DNA of 64,000 nucleotides, taken from JAICSD01 sp963836665 (GTDB lineage Bacteria; Acidobacteriota; Vicinamibacteria; Vicinamibacterales; 2-12-FULL-66-21). Location of the stretch: NCBI GenBank assembly GCA_963836665.1, contig CAWIKL010000001.1, positions 2,914,001 through 2,978,000 on the forward strand, written 5' to 3'. The position numbers and the translations under genes are program-made. A model generated the notes under the pieces. It was not told the DNA's origin and made no database searches. It saw only the letters and a list, made by a program, of their open reading frames with translations. Below are positions 1-7,978 of this stretch, piece after piece; within the stretch, counting starts at the first letter, position 1, and the number at the start of each line of letters is the position of its first letter.

Positions 1-396
1 CGCTTCCGCGACCGCGATCGTCTCGCGTGTCGAGCCGCCGGTCGTGATCACGTCCTCGACAATCAGCACGCGGTCCGTCGGATCGAGCGTGAATCCGCGC
101 CGTAGCATCAGCGTCCCGTCCTGCCGCTCAGCGAACAGCGCGCGCACCTGAAGCGCGCGCCCGACTTCCTGGCCGATGACGATGCCGCCGAGCGCCGGCG
201 ACAGTACCGCCGTCGGCTGCAGGTGCTTGGTCCGCTCGCCCAGCTCGCGTCCGAGCTGCTCCGCGAAGTCGGGATGCTGCAGCACCAGCGCGCTTTGCAG
301 GTAGCGATCGCTGTGCAGGCCGGACGAGAGCTTGAAGTGCCCCTCGAGCAGCGCGCCGGAGTGGCGGAAGAGATTGAGAACCTCGCTGTCGGTCAT
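1..396 (-). CDS. pyrE: orotate phosphoribosyltransferase, 3' end cut by window edge
   Basis: Transfers phosphoribose from PRPP to orotate to give OMP, the fifth step of UMP synthesis. Reading minus from the ATG at 394-396 gives MTDSEVLNLFRHSGALLEGH, the usual bacterial PyrE opening. Near the cut end comes VLIVEDVITTGGSTRE, the PRPP-binding signature of type I phosphoribosyltransferases. The frame is open for all 132 codons present, roughly the first two thirds of the family length; the rest lies outside the window. It is separated from the main pyr cluster at 7.9-16.5 kb, where a second OPRT-like gene lies (8823-9473). Confidence 0.9.
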   Translation of the reverse strand, partial: MTDSEVLNLFRHSGALLEGHFKLSSGLHSDRYLQSALVLQHPDFAEQLGRELGERTKHLQPTAVLSPALGGIVIGQEVGRALQVRALFAERQDGTLMLRRGFTLDPTDRVLIVEDVITTGGSTRETIAVAEA

Positions 397-499
397 GCAG
401 GCGGAAGTGTAACAGGCCGGCTGCGATAATCCGCCCCTCTTCATGAACCTGGGGCCGGACCCCGCTTGGGTCCGTACGAAATCGAGGCGCTGGTGATGG

Positions 500-1372
500 T
501 CATCGTGAACTGGACGTCGCTGTCGCGGTGACGTTGAGCAACGACAATGGATCGACGCGGGCGTTGTTGAGTCGCACCGCCCAGTGCAGGTGCGGACCGG
601 TGACGCGTCCGGTCGCACCGACCTTGCCGATCATCTGTCCGCGCACCACCGTGTCCCCCTCCTTGACGGCGATCTCGGACAGGTGCGCCAGCAGCGAGAA
701 CAGGCCGAGCCCATGATCGATGATCACGGTATTGCCGCTGAAGTACAGCGGCGCGGCCAGCACGATGCGGCCGGCGTTAGGCGCCTCGATCGGCCGGCCT
801 GACGGGCTGAGGAAATCGGCGCCCGTGTGCGGCGGGCGCGCTTCGCCGTTGTAGATGCTGCGCGTACCGAAGGCGCTATTGGCCGGATCCGGCACCGGCC
901 GCGCGAACGGCGCCGTCCACAAGCGCTGCCGCACCGGGTGGTCCCAGATCTCGCTGATTTCGCGCGCCTCGCGCTCGACGCGCGCCTCCTGATCGGGCGG
1001 CGGGTGGACCAGGTCGGGGTTGACGGTCAGGCGCCGCGTCGGAAACGCGCGCGGCTGCACGATCAAGGTGCGATGGATCACGGCATCCCCTGTTCGCACC
1101 GTCAGATCGTAGCGTGCCGGCTTGGTGGCGAGATCGATGCCGATGAGCGTCCGCCATCGCCCGTCCTGGAGTGGGTAGGCAGGCCAATCGCGGTCGAAGA
1201 TGCGGATCGACGGGGGGACGTCGCGCGTGACGTCGACGACGGCCACGTCACCGGGCCGGAGCTGGCCAGGCCGCACCTCGACCGGCGGCTGGGCCACGGC
1301 ACTCGCCACCGCCAGGACCATGAGCACCATGAGGCCCGTTAGCACCTTCAGCACCCTAAGCACCTTCAGCAC
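500..1372 (-). CDS. secreted M23 family metallopeptidase
   Basis: A LytM-type zinc peptidase, a family that cleaves peptidoglycan cross-bridges or acts as an inactive amidase activator. The N-terminus is a signal peptide ending near AVASAVAQ (residue 28). A beta-rich domain occupies about 30-120. The M23 domain runs from about 165 to 280, with zinc ligands H182 and D186 (HTGADF) and the H261/H263 pair (GPHLHW), so the active site looks complete. The GTG start at 1372 lies inside a 9-bp tandem repeat that codes the first residues (KVLRVLKVL), so a start at the in-frame ATG at 1330 is possible. It follows the S9 peptidase by 16 bp and is probably co-transcribed. Confidence 0.85.
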   Translation of the reverse strand: MLKVLRVLKVLTGLMVLMVLAVASAVAQPPVEVRPGQLRPGDVAVVDVTRDVPPSIRIFDRDWPAYPLQDGRWRTLIGIDLATKPARYDLTVRTGDAVIHRTLIVQPRAFPTRRLTVNPDLVHPPPDQEARVEREAREISEIWDHPVRQRLWTAPFARPVPDPANSAFGTRSIYNGEARPPHTGADFLSPSGRPIEAPNAGRIVLAAPLYFSGNTVIIDHGLGLFSLLAHLSEIAVKEGDTVVRGQMIGKVGATGRVTGPHLHWAVRLNNARVDPLSLLNVTATATSSSR

Positions 1373-1376
1373 CGAG
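1341..1376. repeat. 9-bp tandem repeat, about four copies
   Basis: Four 9-base units (AGCACCTTC, AGCACCCTA, AGCACCTTC, AGCACCGAG) lie head to tail on the plus strand between two minus-strand genes and run into the start of the M23 gene, where they encode a Lys-Val-Leu-like signal-peptide n-region. They look like an intergenic repeat captured by the reading frame. Confidence 0.7.
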
Positions 1377-1388
1377 CGCTGCGCCGCC

Positions 1389-3782
1389 CTACGAGGTCCT
1401 CGGCTTCGGCTGCCGCAGGTTGTCCTCGAACAGCTTCAGAATCCGCGTGTACTCGTCGGCCCAGCTCGCGTTGCGCAGAAAACCGTGGTTCTCGACCGGA
1501 TACGGCGCGAACTGCCAGTTCTGCTTGTGCAGTTCGATGAGCCGCTCAACGAGGCGGACCGAATCCTGGAACAGCACGTTGGTGTCGACCATGCCGTGGC
1601 AGATGAGCAGCGCCCCCTTGAGCCCGTCGGCGAAATAGATCGGCGAGCTCTGACGGTAGGCGTCGGCGTCCCGCTGCGGCAGGTTCAGGATGTTGGACGT
1701 GTAACCGTGATTGTAGTGCGCCCAGTCGGTCACCGGCCGCAGCGCCGCGCCGGCGGCGAACACGTCCGGCGTGGTGAACATCGCCATCAGCGTGATGAAG
1801 CCGCCGTAGCTGCCGCCGTAGACGCCGGTCCGTTTCGGGTTCACCTGTTCTGCCGCCGCCAGGTATCTCGCGCCGTCGACGATGTCGTCGAGATCCTTGC
1901 CACCCATGTGACGGTAGATCGCCGTCCGCCAGTCCCGCCCGTAGCCGGCGCTGGCGCGATAGTCGACGTCGAGCACGACGTAGCCCCGCGCCGCGAGCAG
2001 GTTGTTGAACATGTACTCGCGCGAGTAGTCGGACCAGTACTTGTGCGCGTTCTGGAGGTAGCCGGCGCCGTGCACGAAGACGACGCCGGGATGGACCGGG
2101 TCACGCCGGGCGCCGATCATCTCTGGCGTGAACAGCCGCGCGTAGACGTCGACGCCATCGCGTGCCTTGAACGTGATCACCTGTGGATCGATCCACTTGA
2201 ACGAGCGCCACGCGGCCGTCGGGCTCGTCGTCACCTGCACCGCCGTCGCGCCCGGCGCGTTCGTCATGACGAACACCTCCGGCGGCTTGGTGGTGTAGGA
2301 GTAAATCAGGCCGACGGCCGAGTCGTCCGGCGACACTTCACCCTGGTTCGATCCCGTCATCGACGTGATCTTCGTCCGGGTGCCGCCGTCGGCCGGGACG
2401 CTGTAAAGATGCCGCTCGCCCGGGTGGACCTCCGTGGTCGTGATGTAGAACTTCCTGCCGTCGTGGGAAACCGACGCCGACGTCACTTCCCACTTGCCCG
2501 ACGTGAGCGGCTTCGCCTTCGCCGAGCTGTCGCTGACGTCGAGCGTGTAGAGGTGCATCCAGCCGTCGCGTTCCGACAGATACCAGACGCGCTTCCCGTC
2601 GGGGAGGAACTCGGCGCCCGAGGATCCGAAACCCGTCCCCGCCTCGCGTATCCAGGCGTCGTCGTGCAGCGCATCGACGACGCGCGTCTTGCCCGTGTCG
2701 GGATCGATCAGCACGTACCAGCGATCCTTGTTGTCGGTCGAGCGCGCGCCGGCCAGCGCGTAGTGGCCGTCGTCCGACACGCCGGGCATCGACCAGCGAA
2801 TCTCGCGCTCCGCCTTCTTGGGCGTCGCGCCTGGCGCGCCGGAGGCGGGCGCCGGTTCCTCTGACGGAGGCGCGAAGCTGCTGTCGGCCCACACCGACGT
2901 GCCCGTCTTCAGATTGAGAACGGCAAGAAGAAAACGATTTTGCGCGTCGCCGACCGCGCTCCGCCCAGGAATGTCCTCGACATATCCGGTTTCGTTGACC
3001 CAGTTCGGTACGATGGCGTTGCGCGCGCCAGCGGGACGCTCCGACACCAGCGCGAACACGTGTGCGTCGTCGGGCGAGAGCATCAGATCCGCCGCCGTCT
3101 GGCGTTCCAGCAGCTCGATCGCCGGCAGCTTGTCCTCCTTGTCCTTTTCGTCGGTCCTCTTCTTCTTGTCGCCGGCCTCTTTCACCGCGTCGAGCAGCTG
3201 CTCTTCCTGGTCGCGGATGAACTTCTGGCTGTCGGTCCAGCGCGGCTCCGCTTTCTTCGGGCCATTGTCGGTGAGCTGCTGCACGCCGGCGCCACCGACC
3301 GGGACGAGAAAGAGGTTGCCGTCGCGGACGTAGGTGATCGCGGTGTCGTGGCGCGCCCAGCGCGGGCTGCTCTCGACGGCGGTGGTCCGGGTAATCATGC
3401 GACGCGTACCGCTGGCGTCGAGCAGCACGATGTCGCCGCGGTCGGCGAAGACGACGCGCGTGTGAGCCTTGTCCCAGCGCCCGCTGGCCGGTGGAACGCT
3501 CTTTCGTTGCTCCTCGGTCAGCTTGACGGGCGGCCCGCCGTCGCGGCCAACCGAATAGGTCGCGGCCTCGTCTTCACCTGGGCGGCGCCAGTCGAAGTAG
3601 AGCGTCCGCGAGTCGGCCGACCAGCGGAGGCTATCGGGCGGATACCCTACGAGATCGGGGCCCCGCATGATGCTGTCGACGGTCAGCGCGAAGGGCGCGG
3701 CCACGGGAGCCTGGGCGCGTGGGGCGGCGACCGCCAGTACAAGCACGAAAGGCAGCAGGATCAAAGACTTGAACGTCCGCAT
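1389..3782 (-). CDS. S9 family (prolyl oligopeptidase/DPP4-like) peptidase
   Basis: A secreted or periplasmic serine peptidase of the alpha/beta-hydrolase fold. The start at 3782 gives a signal peptide (MRTFKSLILLPFVLVLAVAA, cleaved near PRAQA); the frame stays open 23 codons further upstream, but that stretch reads as non-coding. The first 500 or so residues form a WD40-like beta-propeller with a Lys/Glu-rich insert near residue 230. The C-terminal catalytic domain has the nucleophile elbow GGSYGG, an Asp in MVDTNVL and the catalytic His in ENHGF. Length (797 aa) is normal for DPP4-like enzymes. It is the first gene of a likely two-gene unit with the M23 peptidase, suggesting peptide scavenging or envelope turnover. 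Confidence 0.88.
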   Translation of the reverse strand: MRTFKSLILLPFVLVLAVAAPRAQAPVAAPFALTVDSIMRGPDLVGYPPDSLRWSADSRTLYFDWRRPGEDEAATYSVGRDGGPPVKLTEEQRKSVPPASGRWDKAHTRVVFADRGDIVLLDASGTRRMITRTTAVESSPRWARHDTAITYVRDGNLFLVPVGGAGVQQLTDNGPKKAEPRWTDSQKFIRDQEEQLLDAVKEAGDKKKRTDEKDKEDKLPAIELLERQTAADLMLSPDDAHVFALVSERPAGARNAIVPNWVNETGYVEDIPGRSAVGDAQNRFLLAVLNLKTGTSVWADSSFAPPSEEPAPASGAPGATPKKAEREIRWSMPGVSDDGHYALAGARSTDNKDRWYVLIDPDTGKTRVVDALHDDAWIREAGTGFGSSGAEFLPDGKRVWYLSERDGWMHLYTLDVSDSSAKAKPLTSGKWEVTSASVSHDGRKFYITTTEVHPGERHLYSVPADGGTRTKITSMTGSNQGEVSPDDSAVGLIYSYTTKPPEVFVMTNAPGATAVQVTTSPTAAWRSFKWIDPQVITFKARDGVDVYARLFTPEMIGARRDPVHPGVVFVHGAGYLQNAHKYWSDYSREYMFNNLLAARGYVVLDVDYRASAGYGRDWRTAIYRHMGGKDLDDIVDGARYLAAAEQVNPKRTGVYGGSYGGFITLMAMFTTPDVFAAGAALRPVTDWAHYNHGYTSNILNLPQRDADAYRQSSPIYFADGLKGALLICHGMVDTNVLFQDSVRLVERLIELHKQNWQFAPYPVENHGFLRNASWADEYTRILKLFEDNLRQPKPRTS

Positions 3783-3910
3783 GATGGCTTCAATACTTAA
3801 CACACGAAGAGAACCATGGGGCCGATTCGCCCGTCCAAGATAGGGCCGCACTGGTTTTTGCTACAGGTCGGTCAAGCATTCCGCGTCATACCACTTTGGA
3901 GAGCACTGTA

Positions 3911-5527
3911 ATGCGTTTGCACCAACAAATCCGGGCCTCGATTGCACGTTCGGGAGTGATCGGCGCCGGGTTGATCGTGTTCGTTTCCGGTCTACCGCTG
4001 TCCGCTTCCGGACAGGCGCCATCGATCGCATCGGCGGTGCCGGCCGCGGGCGTTCAGCCGGCCGTGCAGGGCACGCCGCTGTCGATCGACGACGCCGTCA
4101 AGATGGCACTCGAGAACAACCTCGGGATCCAGGTCGAAAAGCTGAATCCGCAGATCCAGGTGCTCGGGATTTCGCGTGCGGTGTCGGCCTACGCGCCGAC
4201 GCTGTTTTCCACTCTCAGCCGCCGCAACCAGACGGCACCTCCGACCGACTTCCTGTCATCGGGCGTCCAGGTCGTCACGGCGGGCAGCTTTGCGACCACG
4301 GGCGGCGTCCAACAGCTGCTCAAGTGGGGCGGCGCCAGTTACCAGGTGTCGATCGACGGCACTCGGGCGACATCGAACGCCTCGCATACGGTCTTCAGCC
4401 CGCAGCTCGGCTCCGATTTCAACGCCGCCTACACCCAGCCGCTGCTGCGCAACTTCAAGATCGACGCGACGCGGCAGCAGGTCGCGCTGAGCCAGAACCA
4501 GGCGCAGTCGGCCGATATCCAGTTGCAACAGCGCGTCACGCAGACGGCCCGCAACGTCCGCGCCGCCTACTACCAGCTGATCGGCGCCATCTCCGGACTC
4601 GACGTCGCGCAGCAGTCCCTCGACGTCGCCCGCGTCGCGCTCAAGAACAACCAGACCCGTGTCGAAGTCGGAACGATGGCGCAGATCGACATCGTCTCGG
4701 CGGAGGCGGAAGTGGCCAGCAATGAAGAGGGCGTGATCATTGCGCAGGCGGCGATCGAGACGGCGCAGGATCAGCTGCGCACCCTGGTGATGAACCCGGG
4801 TCAGCCTGACTTCTGGACGGCCCGGTTCACGCCGAGCGAGAAGCCGACGCTGGTGCCGCGCGAAATCAACATCGACGCGGCAGTCAAGAACGCGCTGCAG
4901 AACCGCACCGACATCCGTGATTTCAGGAAGAACATGGAGAACACGGACATCAACATGGCCTACGCGCGCAACCAGAAGTTGCCCGAGGTCGATCTGACGG
5001 CGCGCTATGGGCTCACCGGGGTCGCCGGAGTGCAGAACCTCTACGACACCAGCGCCATCGACGGCTCGTCAATCGTCACCGGGACGAGCGTCCGCACCTT
5101 CACCGACGCGCTGCACGATGTGTTTGCCAACGACTTCAAGACGTGGAGCTTCGGCATCAACGTCTCCTACCCGCTCGGCACCAGCACCGCCGACGCCGCC
5201 TTCGCGCAGCTCAAGCTGCAGAAGCAGCAGGATCAGCAAAACCTCAGCAACCTCGAAATGGCGGTGACAACGCAGGTCCGCCAAGCGGGGCGCGACGTCA
5301 ACACCAACCTGCGCCGCGTCGAAGCGACCACCCGCGCGCGAGAACTCGCCGAGCAAAAGCTGACCGCCGACAACAAGCGCTTCGCGGTCGGCCTGGCACA
5401 GACCTTCGAGGTCCTGCAATCGCAGCGCGACCTGTCGCGCGCGCGGCAGAGCGAGCTGAACGCGATCATCGACTACAACCGCTCGCTTGTCGACTTCGAG
5501 GCCGTCCAGAGCGTGCCGATTCGATAG
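3911..5527 (+). CDS. TolC-family outer-membrane efflux protein
   Basis: Outer-membrane channel subunit of a tripartite efflux or type I secretion system. The signal peptide ends near LSASGQA. Two OEP repeats follow, opening at TPLSIDDAVKMALENNLGI and in the second half at NIDAAVKNALQNRTDIRD, the duplicated helical-barrel motif of TolC. I chose the ATG at 3911 because GGAGAG lies 7 bases upstream; the frame could also open at TTG 3896. No inner-membrane pump or adaptor lies beside it, so its partners must be elsewhere. A strong terminator follows 25 bases after the stop. Confidence 0.88.
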   Translation: MRLHQQIRASIARSGVIGAGLIVFVSGLPLSASGQAPSIASAVPAAGVQPAVQGTPLSIDDAVKMALENNLGIQVEKLNPQIQVLGISRAVSAYAPTLFSTLSRRNQTAPPTDFLSSGVQVVTAGSFATTGGVQQLLKWGGASYQVSIDGTRATSNASHTVFSPQLGSDFNAAYTQPLLRNFKIDATRQQVALSQNQAQSADIQLQQRVTQTARNVRAAYYQLIGAISGLDVAQQSLDVARVALKNNQTRVEVGTMAQIDIVSAEAEVASNEEGVIIAQAAIETAQDQLRTLVMNPGQPDFWTARFTPSEKPTLVPREINIDAAVKNALQNRTDIRDFRKNMENTDINMAYARNQKLPEVDLTARYGLTGVAGVQNLYDTSAIDGSSIVTGTSVRTFTDALHDVFANDFKTWSFGINVSYPLGTSTADAAFAQLKLQKQQDQQNLSNLEMAVTTQVRQAGRDVNTNLRRVEATTRARELAEQKLTADNKRFAVGLAQTFEVLQSQRDLSRARQSELNAIIDYNRSLVDFEAVQSVPIR

Positions 5528-5551
5528 CGCGCCGGCAACGACGACAGCAAG

Positions 5552-5582
5552 GGCCGGCGCGGTCGCGCCGGCCTTTTTCTTT
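5552..5582 (+). terminator. rho-independent terminator after the TolC-type gene
   Basis: A perfect 9-bp GC stem (GGCCGGCGC at 5552-5560, GCGCCGGCC at 5565-5573) with loop GGTC is followed by TTTTTCTTT. It lies 25 bases after the stop codon at 5525-5527. Confidence 0.92.
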
Positions 5583-5597
5583 GTATAGACTGCGGGC

Positions 5598-7451
5598 GTG
5601 CCGAAGCTCACGGTCACGGTGATCACGCGCAACGAGGCGGCGAACATCGCCGCCGCGCTGGCGTCGGTCGCCTGGGCCGACGAGATGATCGTCGTCGATG
5701 CCGACAGCGGCGACGAGACGGCGGCAATCGCCACAGCGGCCGGCGCGCGCGTCGAGGTGCGACCGTGGCCCGGCTACAGCGACCAGAAGAACTTCGCCGC
5801 GTCAATCGCGGCCAACGACTGGATCTTGTCGCTTGACGCCGACGAGCGGGTCACGCCGGAGCTCGCCGCTGAAATCCGGACCTTGCTGGCTGATGCGCCG
5901 CCCCGCCGCGGCTACCGCGTGCCGCGCATCAGTTTTTATCTCGGACGGTGGATCCGTGGGACCGACTGGTATCCCGACTATCAGCTCCGCCTCTACGATC
6001 GCCGCGCCGGCCGCTGGAACGGCCGCGTCGTACACGAGTCAGTGGTGCTCGACGGCGAACCGGGCGCACTGAAGCACGATCTGCAGCACTATCCCTACCG
6101 CGACATCAGCCATCATCTCGCCACCATCGACCGCTACACAACCCTCGCCGCCGAGCAGAACCGGGCGAACGGCCGGATCCCGTCGCTCGCCGGCGTCGCT
6201 CTGCATCCGCCGTTTGCGTTCTTTCGCAACTACATCCTGCGCGGCGGCTTTCGCCTCGGCGGCACCGGTCTCATCGTCTCCGGCTTGAACTCGGTACTAC
6301 GTCTTCCTGAAGCTGGTGAAGACGCGAGAACTGCGTTAGCGATGTTCTCGATGCACATCGACTCGGCCCGCACCTGGCGCGGCGGCCAGAACCAGGTGCT
6401 GCTGACGGTGCTCGGGATGCGCGCGCTCGGCCACCGCTCGATGCTCGTCGCGCATCCGGCCGGTGAGCTGCGCCAGCGCGCCAGCGAAGGGCTGGATCTC
6501 GTCCCGCTGGCGCCGGCCAACGAGATGGACCTGTCAGCCGCGTGGCGGTTGTCGCGCCTGGTCAAGCAGCTCAAGCCCGACGTCATCCACGCCCACGATC
6601 CGCACGCCGTGGCGATGGCGGCGCTCGGACTGTCGATGAGCACCCAGCTGGCCAAGCCACCGCTGGTCGCGTCGCGCCGCGTCGACTTTCACATGAAGGG
6701 GAACGCCCTTTCGCGCTGGAAATACCGGCAAGTCGACTGCTTCGTGTGCGCGTCCGACGCAATTCGCCACATGGTCATCGCCGACGGCGTGCCGGCGGCG
6801 CACGCCGTCACCGTCCACGAAGGCATCGATCTCGCGCACGTCGCCGCCGCGCCGCCGGTCAACCTGCACGCCGAGCTCTGGCTGCCGCACGACGCGCCGA
6901 TCGTCGGCAACGTCGCCGCACTCGTCGCCCACAAGGGGCAGCGCCATCTCGTCGACGCCGCCGCGATCGTCGTCAAGCAGGTGCCCGACGCGCGATTCGT
7001 CATCGCCGGCGAGGGAGAACTGCGCGCCGCGCTCGAGCGCCAGATCAAAGAGAAGCGCCTCGAGAAGCACGTCTTCCTCGCCGGCTTCCGCCCCGACATC
7101 CTCTCGGTGCACAAAGCCTTCGACATCTTCGCGATGAGCTCGGTCACCGAGGGGCTCGGCACGTCGCTGCTCGACGCCATGGCGTGCGCCAAGCCGATCG
7201 TCGCGACCACGGCTGGCGGCATGCCGGAAGTGGTCGCCGACGGCGAGACGGGCATCCTGGTGCCGCCGCGCGACGCCGACGCGCAGGCCGCCGCGATCGT
7301 CAGGCTGCTCAAGGATCACCCGCTGTGCGCAGCGATGGGGGCAGCCGGCGAACGCCGCGTGCGCGAGCGCTTCTCGTCGGAGCGCATGGTGCAGGACACG
7401 CTCGAGCTCTACAAGCGCGTCTGCATGCACGCGCACGTCGAAAGTGCTTAA
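5598..7451 (+). CDS. GT2-GT4 glycosyltransferase reading frame, probably two genes joined by a frameshift
   Basis: As the sequence stands this is one 617-aa frame. Residues 1-230 are a GT-A family 2 glycosyltransferase of the WaaE/KdtX type (VITRNEAANI; DADERVTPE as the metal site; WYPDYQLRLYDRR), used in LPS core or surface glycan assembly. From residue 249 on it is a GT-B family 4 enzyme. The join is suspicious: removing one G at 6293/6294 restores the conserved WaaE-type tail NSYYVFLKLVKTRELR and a TAG at 6337-6339, and an ATG for the GT4 gene follows 2 bases later at 6342. So two genes of about 246 and 369 aa are likely, with the fusion an artefact or a recent mutation. Confidence 0.75.
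   Translation: MPKLTVTVITRNEAANIAAALASVAWADEMIVVDADSGDETAAIATAAGARVEVRPWPGYSDQKNFAASIAANDWILSLDADERVTPELAAEIRTLLADAPPRRGYRVPRISFYLGRWIRGTDWYPDYQLRLYDRRAGRWNGRVVHESVVLDGEPGALKHDLQHYPYRDISHHLATIDRYTTLAAEQNRANGRIPSLAGVALHPPFAFFRNYILRGGFRLGGTGLIVSGLNSVLRLPEAGEDARTALAMFSMHIDSARTWRGGQNQVLLTVLGMRALGHRSMLVAHPAGELRQRASEGLDLVPLAPANEMDLSAAWRLSRLVKQLKPDVIHAHDPHAVAMAALGLSMSTQLAKPPLVASRRVDFHMKGNALSRWKYRQVDCFVCASDAIRHMVIADGVPAAHAVTVHEGIDLAHVAAAPPVNLHAELWLPHDAPIVGNVAALVAHKGQRHLVDAAAIVVKQVPDARFVIAGEGELRAALERQIKEKRLEKHVFLAGFRPDILSVHKAFDIFAMSSVTEGLGTSLLDAMACAKPIVATTAGGMPEVVADGETGILVPPRDADAQAAAIVRLLKDHPLCAAMGAAGERRVRERFSSERMVQDTLELYKRVCMHAHVESA
6288..6344 (+). other. apparent +1 frameshift joining two glycosyltransferase genes
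   Basis: At 6291-6297 the text reads TCGGTAC. Reading it as TCGTAC continues the GT2 frame for 14 more family-typical codons to TAG at 6337-6339, followed by CG and ATG at 6342. See the finding on the shared CGGTAC context of three frameshifts. Confidence 0.8.
6342..7451 (+). CDS. GT4 family glycosyltransferase (likely separate gene)
   Basis: A retaining GT-B glycosyltransferase that transfers a nucleotide-sugar residue to a lipid or glycan acceptor. From the ATG at 6342 it reads MFSMHIDSARTWRGGQNQVL, the normal N-terminus of lipopolysaccharide-type GT4 enzymes, with the glycine-rich acceptor-side loop (RGGQ). The C-terminal Rossmann domain has KGQRHLVDA, EGELRAALE and the sugar-nucleotide ExxxxxE region EGLGTSLLDAMACAKP. 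It lies 2 bases after the restored stop of the GT2 frame, a typical operon spacing. Its 3' end overlaps the convergent minus gene by 4 bases. Confidence 0.7.
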   Translation: MFSMHIDSARTWRGGQNQVLLTVLGMRALGHRSMLVAHPAGELRQRASEGLDLVPLAPANEMDLSAAWRLSRLVKQLKPDVIHAHDPHAVAMAALGLSMSTQLAKPPLVASRRVDFHMKGNALSRWKYRQVDCFVCASDAIRHMVIADGVPAAHAVTVHEGIDLAHVAAAPPVNLHAELWLPHDAPIVGNVAALVAHKGQRHLVDAAAIVVKQVPDARFVIAGEGELRAALERQIKEKRLEKHVFLAGFRPDILSVHKAFDIFAMSSVTEGLGTSLLDAMACAKPIVATTAGGMPEVVADGETGILVPPRDADAQAAAIVRLLKDHPLCAAMGAAGERRVRERFSSERMVQDTLELYKRVCMHAHVESA

Positions 7452-7978
7452 TGCTTGATGGCGATCACTCCCGGCTTGCATCCGGAATGGTCGCGTGGAC
7501 AGTCGTCGAACGTGATCGCGGCGCCGTTGGTCGAGAATGTCACGCCGCGGACGAGCCGGCTGCTGGGAAAACCGTCCGGGTCGATGAGCGCCACGGCCCC
7601 GAGGTTGACGCCGGAATGGGCGTCGAAGAGGCGCAGCTGGTAGCCGTTGACGAGGAAGGCGACGCGCCCGCCGTCGGGGGTCCAGGCGATCTCATCGGCC
7701 TGTTCCGACGGCCCGCTCAGCGCTTCTACCGCTCTCGCCGTCCTCACCGACGTCCCGATCCACAGCGTCTGGCACAGGCCGGCGGCGCAGCGTCCCTCGA
7801 GGACGTAGGCCACGCCGTCGCGGGCCGGCGCGTTGGCGAAGCGGACGATGCGGCGTGCGCCGAGGAAGTAGCCGGCGCCGAACCCGATCACCGCGATGAC
7901 GAACGCGCCGATGAGCGCCGCGGCGAGCGGGCCGCCGCGCGAGCGCCGCGCGGGCGGCAGATTCCCTTCAGCGGACAT
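7448..7978 (-). CDS. hypothetical single-span membrane protein with beta-propeller-like repeat
   Basis: 176 aa of unknown function. One transmembrane helix (about residues 17-40, LAAALIGAFVIAVIGFGAGY) follows a basic N-terminus, so the rest is probably outside the cytoplasm. The exported part contains WTPDGGRVAFLVNGYQLRLF and VTFSTNGAAITFDDC, which resemble TolB/PD40 blades. The cysteines (CAAGLC, DDCPRDHSGC) could form disulfides. The ATG at 7978 gives a 91-base overlap with the upstream TIGR02757 gene; no later ATG precedes the membrane helix. Last gene of the minus pyr transcription unit; the link to pyrimidines is unclear. Confidence 0.6.
   Translation of the reverse strand: MSAEGNLPPARRSRGGPLAAALIGAFVIAVIGFGAGYFLGARRIVRFANAPARDGVAYVLEGRCAAGLCQTLWIGTSVRTARAVEALSGPSEQADEIAWTPDGGRVAFLVNGYQLRLFDAHSGVNLGAVALIDPDGFPSSRLVRGVTFSTNGAAITFDDCPRDHSGCKPGVIAIKH

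Noticed and set aside
457..473. Hairpin GGACCC-CGCTT-GGGTCC between pyrE and the M23 gene
   Set aside because: Only six pairs, no U-tract on the relevant strand; not called a terminator.
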